NCBI RefSeq assembly: GCF_028657945.1
Contig: NZ_CP059693.1
Location: 1,116,001 to 1,180,000 of the forward strand
Reading direction: 5' to 3'
Source of the DNA: Thalassomonas haliotis
GTDB lineage: Bacteria; Pseudomonadota; Gammaproteobacteria; Enterobacterales; Alteromonadaceae
DNA length: 64,000 nucleotides
This document shows positions 25,877 to 34,539 of the stretch, in pieces. Each line of letters begins with the position of its first letter. Within the stretch, counting starts at the first letter, position 1. The notes beneath the pieces are model-generated. The model worked only from the letters and a program-made list of their open reading frames with translations, did no database searches and was not told where the DNA came from. Both the position numbers and the translations under genes were made by a program.

Positions 25877-27115
25877 TTATTTCTTCTTATTGCGCTTGGC
25901 CTGTTTCTTCGCTTTGGCTTTTTTCTGGGCGGTAGTCTTTTTCACCTTGGGCTTTTTCAAGCCGACTTTTGCTTCTTTGTTTTTCGGTCTTAGCTCTTCG
26001 ATGATACGGCGGGGCAGGCGCTCCTGCAGGTAACGCTCTATCTTGCCAATCACCGGCATATCATGGGCTTCCACCAGGGAAATGGCAGTGCCTTTGTTGC
26101 CGGCACGCCCGGTACGGCCAATTCTGTGCAGGTAAATATCGGCCTTGCGCGGCATATCAAAGTTGATCACATGGCTGATATCGTCAATATCCAGGCCGCG
26201 TGCCGCGACATCCGTAGCTACCAGGATGTTCACTTTTTCATCTTTTAAACGCTCGACCGAACTGTTGCGCTTATCCTGCGGCATCTTGCCTTCAAGCCAG
26301 GCACAGGGCAGTTCTTCGGCATATAACTTACCCGAGAGGTATTGCACGGTTTCCCGCTTATTGGCAAAAACCACGGCTTTTTTCACTTCTTCCTGTTTCA
26401 GGATGTTGGCGAGCAGTTGAAATTTGTGATCGAAATTATCCGCCAGGTGCAGCCACTGATGGATCTTGGCTTTTTCCTTGCGGGAAGGGTCCGACTCTAA
26501 ATATACCGGCTCGGTAAGCACTTCTTTGGCAAAACGGATCACTGAGGAGCCTGCCAAAGTGGCCGAGAATAACATGGTTTGTTTGCGCCAGCGGGCTTCG
26601 GCCACGATGCGGTTAATGGTGTCGGCAAAACCCATATCCAACATGCGGTCGGCTTCATCTAATACCAGGATTTCGATTTCCCGGGCATCGAACTGTTCAT
26701 TTTCGATATATTCCATTAAACGGCCGGGAGTGGCGATCAGCATATCTGTGGTGGCGGTCAGGATATCTTTATGGCTGCCGTAGTTGACGCCGCCGGTGAT
26801 CACGCCGGACTTTATCTTGGTTAAGCTGGTCAGCTTTTCCGTTTGCTCGTGAATTTGCAGGGCAAGTTCACGGGTCGGCGAGAGGATCAATACCCGGGGA
26901 AATCCCGGTTTGGTTCTCGGGTAGTCAAGCAGATGCTGGGCAGCAGGCAGGATAAAAGCCGCGGTTTTTCCGGTACCTGTCGGGGCCGATGCCAGGACAT
27001 CTTTCCCTGCCATGGCTTCAGGTAACACTAACTGTTGGATGGAAGTGGGCTTTTTAAAACCGGCGTTTTCGACACCGCCTAGTAATTCATTGTCTAAATC
27101 AAACTGCTCGAACAT
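25877..27115 (-). CDS. srmB: DEAD-box ATP-dependent RNA helicase SrmB
   Basis: A 412-aa helicase active in early assembly of the 50S ribosomal subunit. The Q motif is FKKPTSIQQLVLP, motif I SAPTGTGKTAAF, Ia PTRELALQ, II VLDEADRMLDMGF, III FSATL, and VI HRIGRTGRAGNKGTAISLVEAHD. Conservation with E. coli SrmB continues into IERYLQERLPRRIIEELRPK. The C-terminal tail is a Lys-rich, low-complexity stretch (KKTTAQKKAKAKKQAKRNKKK), usual for RNA-binding tails. Single gene. Confidence 0.93.
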   Translation of the reverse strand: MFEQFDLDNELLGGVENAGFKKPTSIQQLVLPEAMAGKDVLASAPTGTGKTAAFILPAAQHLLDYPRTKPGFPRVLILSPTRELALQIHEQTEKLTSLTKIKSGVITGGVNYGSHKDILTATTDMLIATPGRLMEYIENEQFDAREIEILVLDEADRMLDMGFADTINRIVAEARWRKQTMLFSATLAGSSVIRFAKEVLTEPVYLESDPSRKEKAKIHQWLHLADNFDHKFQLLANILKQEEVKKAVVFANKRETVQYLSGKLYAEELPCAWLEGKMPQDKRNSSVERLKDEKVNILVATDVAARGLDIDDISHVINFDMPRKADIYLHRIGRTGRAGNKGTAISLVEAHDMPVIGKIERYLQERLPRRIIEELRPKNKEAKVGLKKPKVKKTTAQKKAKAKKQAKRNKKK

Positions 27116-27217
27116 GCTTGTCTATTGTATTGGAAATCAGGATGTGCAGATTATAGTGGCAAAGTACTTTTTTTCCTAAGCTTCTTATGAAATTTCACTC
27201 AAATCGCTATTTTTTAC

Positions 27218-27733
27218 TTATAAGTCGGCGAATTCTTCCAGTATTTGCTGGCACCAGCTGGCAATTCTTTCATCGGTGAGCTGGTATTGGTTTTCATCAT
27301 CGATGGACAGGCCGACAAAATGGCTGTTGTCCCGGGTAAGGGCTTTTGAGGCGGCAAATTCATAACCCTGGTTCGGCCAATAGCCGATGAGAGTGGCACC
27401 CGAGGGCACTATAATATCGTGCAACATGCCCAGGGCATCCTGGAACCACTCGCTGTAGCCTATTTGATCTCCCATGCCGTATAAGGCGATCACCTTATTG
27501 TTAAGATCTAAGCCGGCGGCCTGGTCCCAGTTCGATTCCCAGTCTTCCTGTAATTCGCCGTAATCCCAGGTGGAAATGCCAAAGATAAGGAAATCATAAT
27601 CCAGGCAGGCTGACAAAGGCACGTCTTTAATATTGTGAAGCTCAACCAGTGATTCGCCTATTACTGATTGTATCTTTTCTGCCGCCATTTCCGTATAGCA
27701 GGTGGTGGAACCGTAAAATAAGCCAATTTTCAT
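27218..27733 (-). CDS. fldB: flavodoxin
   Basis: A 171-aa FMN-binding electron carrier. The FMN phosphate loop is YGSTTCYTEMAAEKI (residues 8-22), and the isoalloxazine loops are STWDYGELQEDWESNWDQ and YGMGDQIGYSEWFQDALGMLHD. It is closer to E. coli FldB than FldA in the STCYTEMAAEKI and GYWPNQGYEF segments. It is divergent from dsbC. In E. coli fldB is followed by xerD-dsbC-recJ; here the xerD position is empty. Confidence 0.93.
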   Translation of the reverse strand: MKIGLFYGSTTCYTEMAAEKIQSVIGESLVELHNIKDVPLSACLDYDFLIFGISTWDYGELQEDWESNWDQAAGLDLNNKVIALYGMGDQIGYSEWFQDALGMLHDIIVPSGATLIGYWPNQGYEFAASKALTRDNSHFVGLSIDDENQYQLTDERIASWCQQILEEFADL

Positions 27734-27936
27734 TCGTAATACTCAAGAAATGCCCGGGATTAAATTGCAGCGCGAGTTTAGCAGAAAGGCGGGCGTCTTT
27801 ACCAGTTTACGATTATATTGCCGTCAAAGGGCAAGAATCCCTGCCTTGTGATTGCATTTGAAGCCACTAAGTTGTAATTTTAACGCACGGAGTAAGGTCA
27901 TATTCATGGATCAGTTAAATTTAGGAATACATCTGC

Positions 27937-28734
27937 ATGTTTAAAAAATTAATCTCGGGAGCTACGCTGGCTATTTTTGCTTATTCGGCGTCTGTGGCAG
28001 CCGAAAAAGGCCAGGATATTTTAACCTCGGCTGTTCAGTCATCCTCTGTTGTGGCGGCAAAGCCTGCCGGCCTGGATGTTAATGCCTTAAAAGCAAAATT
28101 AACCGCCAAGCTCGGCCTGGAAGTGGAAAGCGTTGGGACCACCCCGGTTGCCGGTGTTGCCGAAGTGATCACCAACCAAGGTTTGTTTTATGCCAGCTAT
28201 GACGGCGCCTACTTCTTCCATGGCAAACTTTTCTCCATTGAAAACGATGTCACTAACTTAACAGAAGAAAGCATGGCTAAGGTCAGGGTAAGCGGCATGG
28301 ATAAATTTGCTAACGACATGATCGTTTATCCGGCGAAAAATGAGAAACATGTGGTGACAGTGTTTACCGATATCACTTGCGGATATTGTCGTAAACTGCA
28401 CGAGCAGATGGATGAATATAATGATATGGGTATCACAGTACGTTATCTGGCCTATCCGCGTGCCGGCATCACCGACCGTAACGGGAACCTGACCCAGGGC
28501 TTCCAGGACATGCGTTCGATATGGTGCAATGAAGACCCCAATACTGCCATGACCAAGGCGAAAGCCGGCTCTACAGTTGCCCACCGCATCTGTGACAAGC
28601 CGATTGAAGCGGAATTTGATTTTGGCCGCCGCGTGGGGGTCAATGGTACCCCGGCTATTATGATGGCAAACGGCATGATGCTGCCGGGTTACCGTGAACC
28701 AAGAGATCTGCTGCAGGTGCTTGAAAGCCTGTAA
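27937..28734 (+). CDS. dsbC: thiol:disulfide interchange protein DsbC
   Basis: A 265-aa periplasmic disulfide isomerase. Signal peptide MFKKLISGATLAIFAYSASVAA; an N-terminal dimerisation domain to about residue 100; then the thioredoxin domain with active site CGYC at 148-151 and cis-Pro in VNGTPAIMMANG. A second structural Cys pair (SIWCNEDP, AHRICDKP) matches the family. It is reduced by DsbD and corrects wrong disulfides. It precedes recJ with a 189-bp gap carrying an inverted repeat. Confidence 0.95.
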   Translation: MFKKLISGATLAIFAYSASVAAEKGQDILTSAVQSSSVVAAKPAGLDVNALKAKLTAKLGLEVESVGTTPVAGVAEVITNQGLFYASYDGAYFFHGKLFSIENDVTNLTEESMAKVRVSGMDKFANDMIVYPAKNEKHVVTVFTDITCGYCRKLHEQMDEYNDMGITVRYLAYPRAGITDRNGNLTQGFQDMRSIWCNEDPNTAMTKAKAGSTVAHRICDKPIEAEFDFGRRVGVNGTPAIMMANGMMLPGYREPRDLLQVLESL

Positions 28735-28810
28735 CCAATTTTTTCTGCACTAACCGGTTGCCGTTAATCTCTTTGAGCTTCCAGCTCAGAGTAAGGCAAG
28801 CGGTAGTATC

Positions 28811-28872
28811 GGAGCTTTAATCGCTATTGTTATTAGTAACTGTTGCTAAAAGTGACTTACCGTTAAAGCTCC
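28811..28872. repeat. 10-bp perfect inverted repeat in the dsbC-recJ gap
   Basis: GGAGCTTTAA (28811-28820) is exactly complementary to TTAAAGCTCC (28863-28872), separated by 42 bases that include smaller possible pairings. It starts 77 bp after dsbC and ends 51 bp before recJ. It could be a terminator-like or leader structure, but no T-run follows. Confidence 0.55.
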
Positions 28873-28923
28873 TGTATCTTTCTTCTGTTTTATCTTCAGC
28901 TTTGCTATCGTCAAGGACTTTCC

Positions 28924-30678
28924 ATGCTTAAACAAATCATCCGTCGTCCGCAAGTTGCGGATGAACATTTATCCGGTGATTTACATCCGCTTATCAAACA
29001 GATTTATGCCCGCCGCGGTGTCAGTAGCGCCCGGGAGTTGGATTTAAGTACTGCACAAATGGCGCCGGTCCAGTCGTTAAAAGGCCTGGATGACGCTTGC
29101 CGTATTTTACATTCCGCCATGGCGCAGCAGCAGCGCATTATTGTGATCGGGGATTTTGATGCCGACGGCGCCACCAGTACGGCGCTGATGATGGAAGCGT
29201 TAGCTTTGCTGGGCAGTACTAACCATAGCTTTCTGGTGCCGAACCGTTTCGAATATGGCTACGGCCTGACCCCGGAGATTGTCGACCTGGCCGCCGGGCA
29301 AGGGGCGCAATTGTTGGTAACGGTAGATAACGGTATCAGTTGTCTGGCGGGGGTAAAACGTGCCAAAGAGCTGGGCATTGCTGTAGTGGTGACAGATCAT
29401 CATCTGCCCGGCAGCCAGTTACCGGATGCCGATGCCATAGTGAATCCGAACCAGCCCGGCTGCAGTTTTCCCAGTAAAGCATTAGCCGGGGTCGGGGTGG
29501 CCTTTTACCTGATGTTGGCGCTGCGCAAATATTTACGGGACTTAAACTGGTTCGGCGAAAAAGGCCTGGCCGAGCCCAATATTGCCCAACTGCTGGATTT
29601 GGTGGCTCTAGGGACGGTCGCCGATGTGGTGACCTTAGATAACAATAACCGTATTTTAGTATCCCAGGGATTAAAGCGGATCCGGGCGGGATTGACCCGT
29701 CCGGGGATCCAGGCCTTGATTGAAATTGCCAATAAAAACCAACAGGCACTGGTGGCCAGTGATTTTGGTTTTGCCCTCGGCCCGAGGATCAATGCCGCCG
29801 GTCGTCTCGATGATATGTCTTTTGGTATCAACTGCTTATTGTCAAAAGATCTGATGTCTGCCCGGGCTTCGGCTCTTGAACTGGATGAATTAAATAAGGC
29901 CCGCCGGGAAATCGAACAGGGCATGCAAGTGGAAGCGGAAAGTGTCCTTAAGCAGCTGAAATTTAATGAAGATAATCTGCCTAATGGTATTGCCCTGTTC
30001 CAGGAAGACTGGCACCAGGGAGTGATAGGCATAGTGTGCGGCCGGTTAAAAGAAAAATATCACAGGCCCAGTATTGTTTTTGCCGCGGCCGGTGATGGTA
30101 TCGAAGATAAAAATAATGATGAAATTAAGGGCTCGGCGCGCTCGATCCCCGGTTTACATATCCGGGATTTACTCGAACATATCGACAGCCAGAACCCCGG
30201 GTTGATCCTGAAATTTGGCGGGCATGCCATGGCCGCCGGCTTATCGATTAAAGTCGGTAATTTTGATAAGTTCAGGCAGTTATTCGATACCTTTGTCGGT
30301 GACTGGCTCAGTGAAGATGATTTTCAGGGCAAGCTGCTTTCTGACGGGGCGTTGCCGGTAACCGATATGACCTTACCTTTTGCCGAAACCATTAGGGAAG
30401 CAGGCCCCTGGGGACAGAATTTTGTCGAGCCGATATTTGATGATGAGTTTACCCTGATACAGCAACGCCTGGTGGGGGAAAAACATTTGAAAATGGTGGT
30501 GCAAAAAGGCAGTGAAGTCTTTGATGCCATCGCCTTTAATATTGATGTTAAAGCCTGGCCGAATATCCACGCGAAACAGGTGCATCTGGCGTACCGCCTA
30601 GATATCAACGAGTTCAGAGGCAAGCAAAGCCTGCAGTTGATGGTGGAGCAGTTATCTTTGGCGGACTTATCTCATTGA
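28924..30678 (+). CDS. recJ: single-stranded-DNA-specific exonuclease RecJ
   Basis: A 584-aa 5'-3' exonuclease of recombination and mismatch repair. DHH-family motifs are present: VIGDFDADGATSTALM, LLVTVDNGIS, VVTDHHLPG and the DHHA1-side FGGHAMAAGLSI. The C-terminal OB-like part ends LDINEFRGKQSLQLMVEQLSLADLSH. The last 50 or so codons are copied twice immediately downstream. The third copy carries a different, homologous ending (VEQLSLPVNLSAAV), so the present C-terminus may be a replaced one. Confidence 0.93.
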   Translation: MLKQIIRRPQVADEHLSGDLHPLIKQIYARRGVSSARELDLSTAQMAPVQSLKGLDDACRILHSAMAQQQRIIVIGDFDADGATSTALMMEALALLGSTNHSFLVPNRFEYGYGLTPEIVDLAAGQGAQLLVTVDNGISCLAGVKRAKELGIAVVVTDHHLPGSQLPDADAIVNPNQPGCSFPSKALAGVGVAFYLMLALRKYLRDLNWFGEKGLAEPNIAQLLDLVALGTVADVVTLDNNNRILVSQGLKRIRAGLTRPGIQALIEIANKNQQALVASDFGFALGPRINAAGRLDDMSFGINCLLSKDLMSARASALELDELNKARREIEQGMQVEAESVLKQLKFNEDNLPNGIALFQEDWHQGVIGIVCGRLKEKYHRPSIVFAAAGDGIEDKNNDEIKGSARSIPGLHIRDLLEHIDSQNPGLILKFGGHAMAAGLSIKVGNFDKFRQLFDTFVGDWLSEDDFQGKLLSDGALPVTDMTLPFAETIREAGPWGQNFVEPIFDDEFTLIQQRLVGEKHLKMVVQKGSEVFDAIAFNIDVKAWPNIHAKQVHLAYRLDINEFRGKQSLQLMVEQLSLADLSH

Positions 30679-30692
30679 CCGGGTCTTGGGTT

Positions 30693-31041
30693 GCCATTGC
30701 CTTTAATTTCGATGTTAAAGCCTGGCGCTATTCCTAAGCATCTCCACGCGAAACAGGTGCATCTGGCGTACCGCCTAGATATCAACGAGTTCAGAGGCAA
30801 GCAAAGCCTGCAGTTGATGGTGGAGCAGTTATCTTTGGCGGACTTATCTCATTGACCGGGTCTTGGGTTGCCATTGCCTTTAATTTCGATGTTAAAGCCT
30901 GGCGCTATTCCTAAGCATTTCCACGCGAAACAGGTGCATCTGGCGTACCGCCTAGATATCAACGAGTTCAGAGGCAAGCAAAGCCTGCAGTTGATGGTGG
31001 AGCAGCTCAGCTTGCCGGTGAACCTTTCGGCAGCTGTTTAA
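30693..31041 (+). repeat. two tandem copies of the recJ 3' end
   Basis: The recJ segment from 30526 (GCCATCGCCTTTAAT) through its stop recurs at 30693 and 30870, spaced 167 and 177 bp. Both downstream copies share a 16-for-6-base replacement after GCCTGGC that puts an in-frame TAA (AWRYS-stop) into the coding sense. The first extra copy ends like recJ itself (LSLADLSH, stop, then GGGTCTTGGGTT). The last ends LSLPVNLSAAV-stop at 31041. Neither has a start, so these are non-coding remnants. Confidence 0.9.
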
Positions 31042-31274
31042 CATTTGCCAGAGAGAATAGACAAGCGATTGCTTGAAAGCTCATGAAGCTGTAGTTTGTC
31101 TGCTGAGCCTGAGCCTGAGCCTGAGCCTGATGATAATAGCCCTTGTCTGTTTTAAACCGGGCTAAAAAGCCCTTATTTGCAGAGAATACATCGTTTATTT
31201 ACTGGCCTTAATAGGTTACAATGCGCGACTATTTTTTTATTCTCACGGCAGCTGCCCTAAGCGCGTTAAATAGC
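31042..31274. other. gap before prfB with a hexanucleotide repeat
   Basis: Contains GAGCCT repeated four times at 31105-31128. A short GGGCT-AAAA-AGCCC stem followed by TTATTT at 31158-31176 may terminate recJ transcripts. The AT-rich stretch 31195-31245 is the likely prfB promoter area. Confidence 0.45.
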
Positions 31275-32373
31275 ATGTTTGAAGTTAATCCGATATTAAA
31301 TAAATTAAAAGAAATTCGCGAACGCACAGATATCCTTCGGGGGTATCTTTGACTACGATCTTAAAGCCGAACGTTTAGTTGAAGTTTGCCGGGAATTAGA
31401 ATTACCCGACGTCTGGAATGAACCGGAGCGGGCACAAGCCCTGGGTAAAGAAAGAGCTTCCCTGGAAGCCATTGTCGAGACCATAGATGAACTGGACTCG
31501 GGCTGCGAAGATATCGAAGGTTTGATTGAACTGGCGGTCGATGAAGAAGACCAGGAAACCTTTGACGATGCCCAGGCGGAAGCCGACGGCATGGATGAAA
31601 AACTGCAGAAATTAGAGTTTCGCCGTATGTTCAGCGGTGAAAACGATCCGGCAGACTGTTATTTGGATATTCAGTCGGGCTCTGGCGGTACCGAAGCCCA
31701 GGATTGGGCCAGCATGCTGATGCGTATGTACCTGCGCTGGGGTGAAGCCCACGGCTTTAAAACCGAACTGATTGAAGTTACCGACGGTGATGTTGCCGGT
31801 ATTAAAGGTTGTACCATCAAGTACAGCGGCGAATATGCCTATGGCTGGCTGCGCACCGAAACCGGGGTACATCGTTTGGTGCGTAAATCGCCGTTTGATT
31901 CCAACTCACGTCGCCATACCTCGTTTGCTTCGGCATTTATTTACCCGGAAGTGGATGATAATATCGAAATTGATATTAACCCGGCGGATTTGCGCGTGGA
32001 TACCTACCGGGCATCCGGTGCCGGTGGTCAGCACGTTAATAAAACCGACTCGGCCATTCGTCTTACCCATATTCCCACGGGAGCTGTGGTGCAATGTCAA
32101 AACGACCGCTCGCAGCATAAAAACCGCGCTACGGCGATGAAGCTGTTAAAAGCGAAACTGTATGAGCTGGAAATCCAGAAGCAAAACGAAGGCAAGCAGG
32201 AGCTTGAAGACGGTAAGTCGGATATTGGCTGGGGCAGCCAGATCCGCTCTTATGTGCTCGATGACAGCCGGATAAAAGATTTAAGAACCGGCGTTGAAAA
32301 CCGTAATACCCAGGCGGTGCTTGACGGCGATTTAGACAGATTTATTGAAGCCAGCCTCAAATCTGGCCTTTAA
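31275..32373 (+). CDS. prfB: peptide chain release factor 2 (programmed +1 frameshift)
   Basis: RF2 releases peptides at UGA and UAA. Translation starts at ATG 31275, reads 25 codons to CTT-TGA (TGA at 31350-31352), shifts +1 and continues from GAC at 31351, giving 365 aa, the length of E. coli RF2. The tripeptide anticodon SPF (VRKSPFDS) and the catalytic GGQ ([12 protein letters not shown]) are intact. The in-frame stop is the classical autoregulatory device, not a mutation. lysS follows after 64 bp, as in E. coli. Confidence 0.95.
31338..31353 (+). promoter_or_regulatory. RF2 +1 frameshift signal
   Basis: CGGGGGTATCTTTGAC: an internal Shine-Dalgarno-like GGGGG three bases before the slippery CTT followed by TGA-C. 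It is essentially the E. coli prfB signal. Low RF2 lets the ribosome slip +1 and make more RF2. Confidence 0.95.
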
Positions 32374-32437
32374 TGGTAAACCAGGGCAACCCTGGCTGCA
32401 GGCCTGAGGTTGCATATTTTAAGTAATGAGAAATAAC

Positions 32438-33985
32438 ATGACTGAGCAAGTAAAAGCACCGCAAGACGAGAATAAATTGATTGCCGAGCGTCGCGGCAAG
32501 TTAGCGCAAATTCGTGAGAACTGTCCGGCCAACGGCCACCCGAACCAGTTTGAACGAAAACACTATGCCAATGATTTGCAGTCTGCCCACGGTGAAAAAG
32601 ATAAAGAAACCCTGGAAGCAGAAACCGAGGTGTACAGCATTGCCGGTCGTGTAATGGCCAAGCGCGGGCCATTCTTAGTACTTCAGGATATGACTGGACG
32701 TATCCAGGCCTATGCCGATAAAAATGTGCAAAAAGACATCAAAGCCCGTTGGGGTGTGTTGGATATCGGTGATATCGTCGGTGTCAGCGGTACCTTGCAT
32801 AAATCCGGTAAAGGGGATCTTTATGTCAATATGGACCAGTACCAGTTATTGACTAAATCCTTACGTCCTCTGCCGGAGAAATATCACGGTTTATCGGATC
32901 AGGAAACCAAGTATCGTCAGCGTTATGTTGATCTGATGATCAACGAAGATACCCGCAATACCTTTAAAATGCGCTCTAAAGTGGTTGAAGGCATCCGTAA
33001 CTTCCTGGTCCAGCGTGACTACATGGAAGTGGAAACGCCTATGTTGCAGGTGATCCCGGGCGGTGCTACCGCTAAACCGTTTATGACTTACCACAACTCG
33101 TTAGATATCGATATGTATCTGCGTATTGCTCCTGAGCTTTACCTTAAGCGCCTGGTGGTCGGTGGTTTTGAGCGGGTATTTGAAATTAACCGTAACTTCC
33201 GTAACGAAGGCTTGTCCACCCGCCATAATCCTGAATTTACCATGATAGAGTTCTATCAGGCTTATGCCGATTATAACGACATGATGAATCTGACGGAAGA
33301 AATGCTGCGCAGCGTGGCCCAGGACGTATTGGGCACCACTATGGTGCGCAACACGGAAAAAGATGAAAACGGTGAAGTTACCAGTGAAATTTTTTATGAT
33401 TTCGGCAAGCCGTTCGAGCGTTTGTCTATGGTGGATGCCATTTTAAAACATGCGCCCGAGCTGGATGAAAACATTTTGCGTAATCCGGAAGAAAACTTAG
33501 AAGCCCTGAAGGCCATGGCGGTTAAAGTCGGTGTGAAATTATCCGATGCGGCTAAAGTGTGGGGGCCGGGTAAATATATCTGTGAGATTTTTGAAGAAGT
33601 GGCCGAGCATAACCTTATGCAGCCGACTTTTATCACTGAATATCCGTGGGAAGTTTCTCCGCTGGCGCGTCGTAATGACGACAACCCGTTTATTACCGAT
33701 CGTTTTGAATTCTTTGTCGGCGGCCGTGAGCTGGCCAATGGTTTCTCCGAGTTAAATGATGCCGAAGATCAGGCAGCACGTTTCCGCAAACAGGTTGAAG
33801 AAAAAGATGCCGGTGACGATGAAGCCATGCACTTTGACGATGACTATATCCGTGCGCTGGAATTTGGTATGCCGCCAACGGCAGGTGAAGGTATAGGTAT
33901 TGACCGTCTGGTAATGCTGTTTACCGATTCCCCGACCATTAAAGATGTGATCTTATTCCCGCATATGCGCCCGCAGGCGGATTAA
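32438..33985 (+). CDS. lysS: lysyl-tRNA synthetase, class II
   Basis: A 515-aa class II aminoacyl-tRNA synthetase. The N-terminal anticodon-binding OB domain contains [24 protein letters not shown]. Class II motif 2 is [20 protein letters not shown], and motif 3 is [24 protein letters not shown]. An in-frame ATG lies at 32426; 32438 ([11 protein letters not shown]) is preferred by comparison with E. coli LysS (MSEQ...). It ends just before a strong terminator and the nine-unit 52-bp array. Confidence 0.95.
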   Translation: MTEQVKAPQDENKLIAERRGKLAQIRENCPANGHPNQFERKHYANDLQSAHGEKDKETLEAETEVYSIAGRVMAKRGPFLVLQDMTGRIQAYADKNVQKDIKARWGVLDIGDIVGVSGTLHKSGKGDLYVNMDQYQLLTKSLRPLPEKYHGLSDQETKYRQRYVDLMINEDTRNTFKMRSKVVEGIRNFLVQRDYMEVETPMLQVIPGGATAKPFMTYHNSLDIDMYLRIAPELYLKRLVVGGFERVFEINRNFRNEGLSTRHNPEFTMIEFYQAYADYNDMMNLTEEMLRSVAQDVLGTTMVRNTEKDENGEVTSEIFYDFGKPFERLSMVDAILKHAPELDENILRNPEENLEALKAMAVKVGVKLSDAAKVWGPGKYICEIFEEVAEHNLMQPTFITEYPWEVSPLARRNDDNPFITDRFEFFVGGRELANGFSELNDAEDQAARFRKQVEEKDAGDDEAMHFDDDYIRALEFGMPPTAGEGIGIDRLVMLFTDSPTIKDVILFPHMRPQAD

Positions 33986-34014
33986 TCCCCTGTAAAAGGC
34001 ATATTGCTTTTGAG

Positions 34015-34045
34015 AAAAACCAGCAGTGACCCTGCTGGTTTTTTT
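34015..34045 (+). terminator. lysS rho-independent terminator
   Basis: The stem AAACCAGCAG / CTGCTGGTTT with a short loop is followed by a T-run. It begins about 30 bp after the lysS stop, and the first repeat unit starts three bases after the T-run. Confidence 0.9.
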
Positions 34046-34047
34046 AT

Positions 34048-34515
34048 ACACGGAAGTATTTATCCTGCAGGTTCATGGATGAACAGGAGCAGGGTCTATA
34101 CACGGAAGTATTTATCCAGCAGGTTCATGGATGAGCAGGAGCTGGGTTTATACACGGAAGTATTTATCCTGCAGGTTCATGGATGAACAGGAGCAGGGTT
34201 TATACACGGAAGTATTTATCCTGCAGGTTCATGGATGAACAGGAGCAGGGTTTATACACGGAAGTATTTATCCTGCAGGTTCATGGATGAACAGGAGCAG
34301 GGTTTATACACGGAAGTATTTATCCAGCAGGTTCATGGATGAACAGGAGCAGGGTCTATACACGGAAGTATTTATCCAGCAGGTTCATGGATGAACAGGA
34401 GCAGGGTTTATACACGGAAGTATTTATCCAGCAGGTTCATGGATGAACAGGGGCAGGGTTTATACACGGAAGTATTTATCCAGCAGGTTCGCGGATGAGC
34501 AGGAGCTGGATTTAG
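34048..34515 (+). repeat. nine-unit 52-bp tandem array with GGA hairpins
   Basis: Units begin at ACACGG positions 34048, 34100, 34152, 34204, 34256, 34308, 34360, 34412 and 34464, all exactly 52 bp apart. Each has ATAC-ACGGAA-GTAT and GTTCA-TGGA-TGAAC mini-hairpins plus an AGGAGC segment. By count there are 27 GGA triplets in 468 nt. The last unit is diverged. There are no unique spacers, so it is not CRISPR. It lies between lysS and a convergent diguanylate cyclase gene. Confidence 0.92.
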
Positions 34516-34539
34516 ACATGAAAGCCTTTCAGTCTGATA

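Noticed and set aside
30693-31041. Second recJ-related gene
   Set aside because: The copies lack a start and have an early in-frame stop; they are tail duplications only.
31105-31128. GAGCCT x4 as a functional element
   Set aside because: Short slippage repeat in a gap; nothing ties it to a function.
31350-31352. Nonsense mutation in prfB
   Set aside because: The in-frame TGA with GGGGG-TAT-CTT before it is the conserved RF2 autoregulatory frameshift.
34048-34515. CRISPR array
   Set aside because: All 52 bases repeat; there are no unique spacers and no cas genes.
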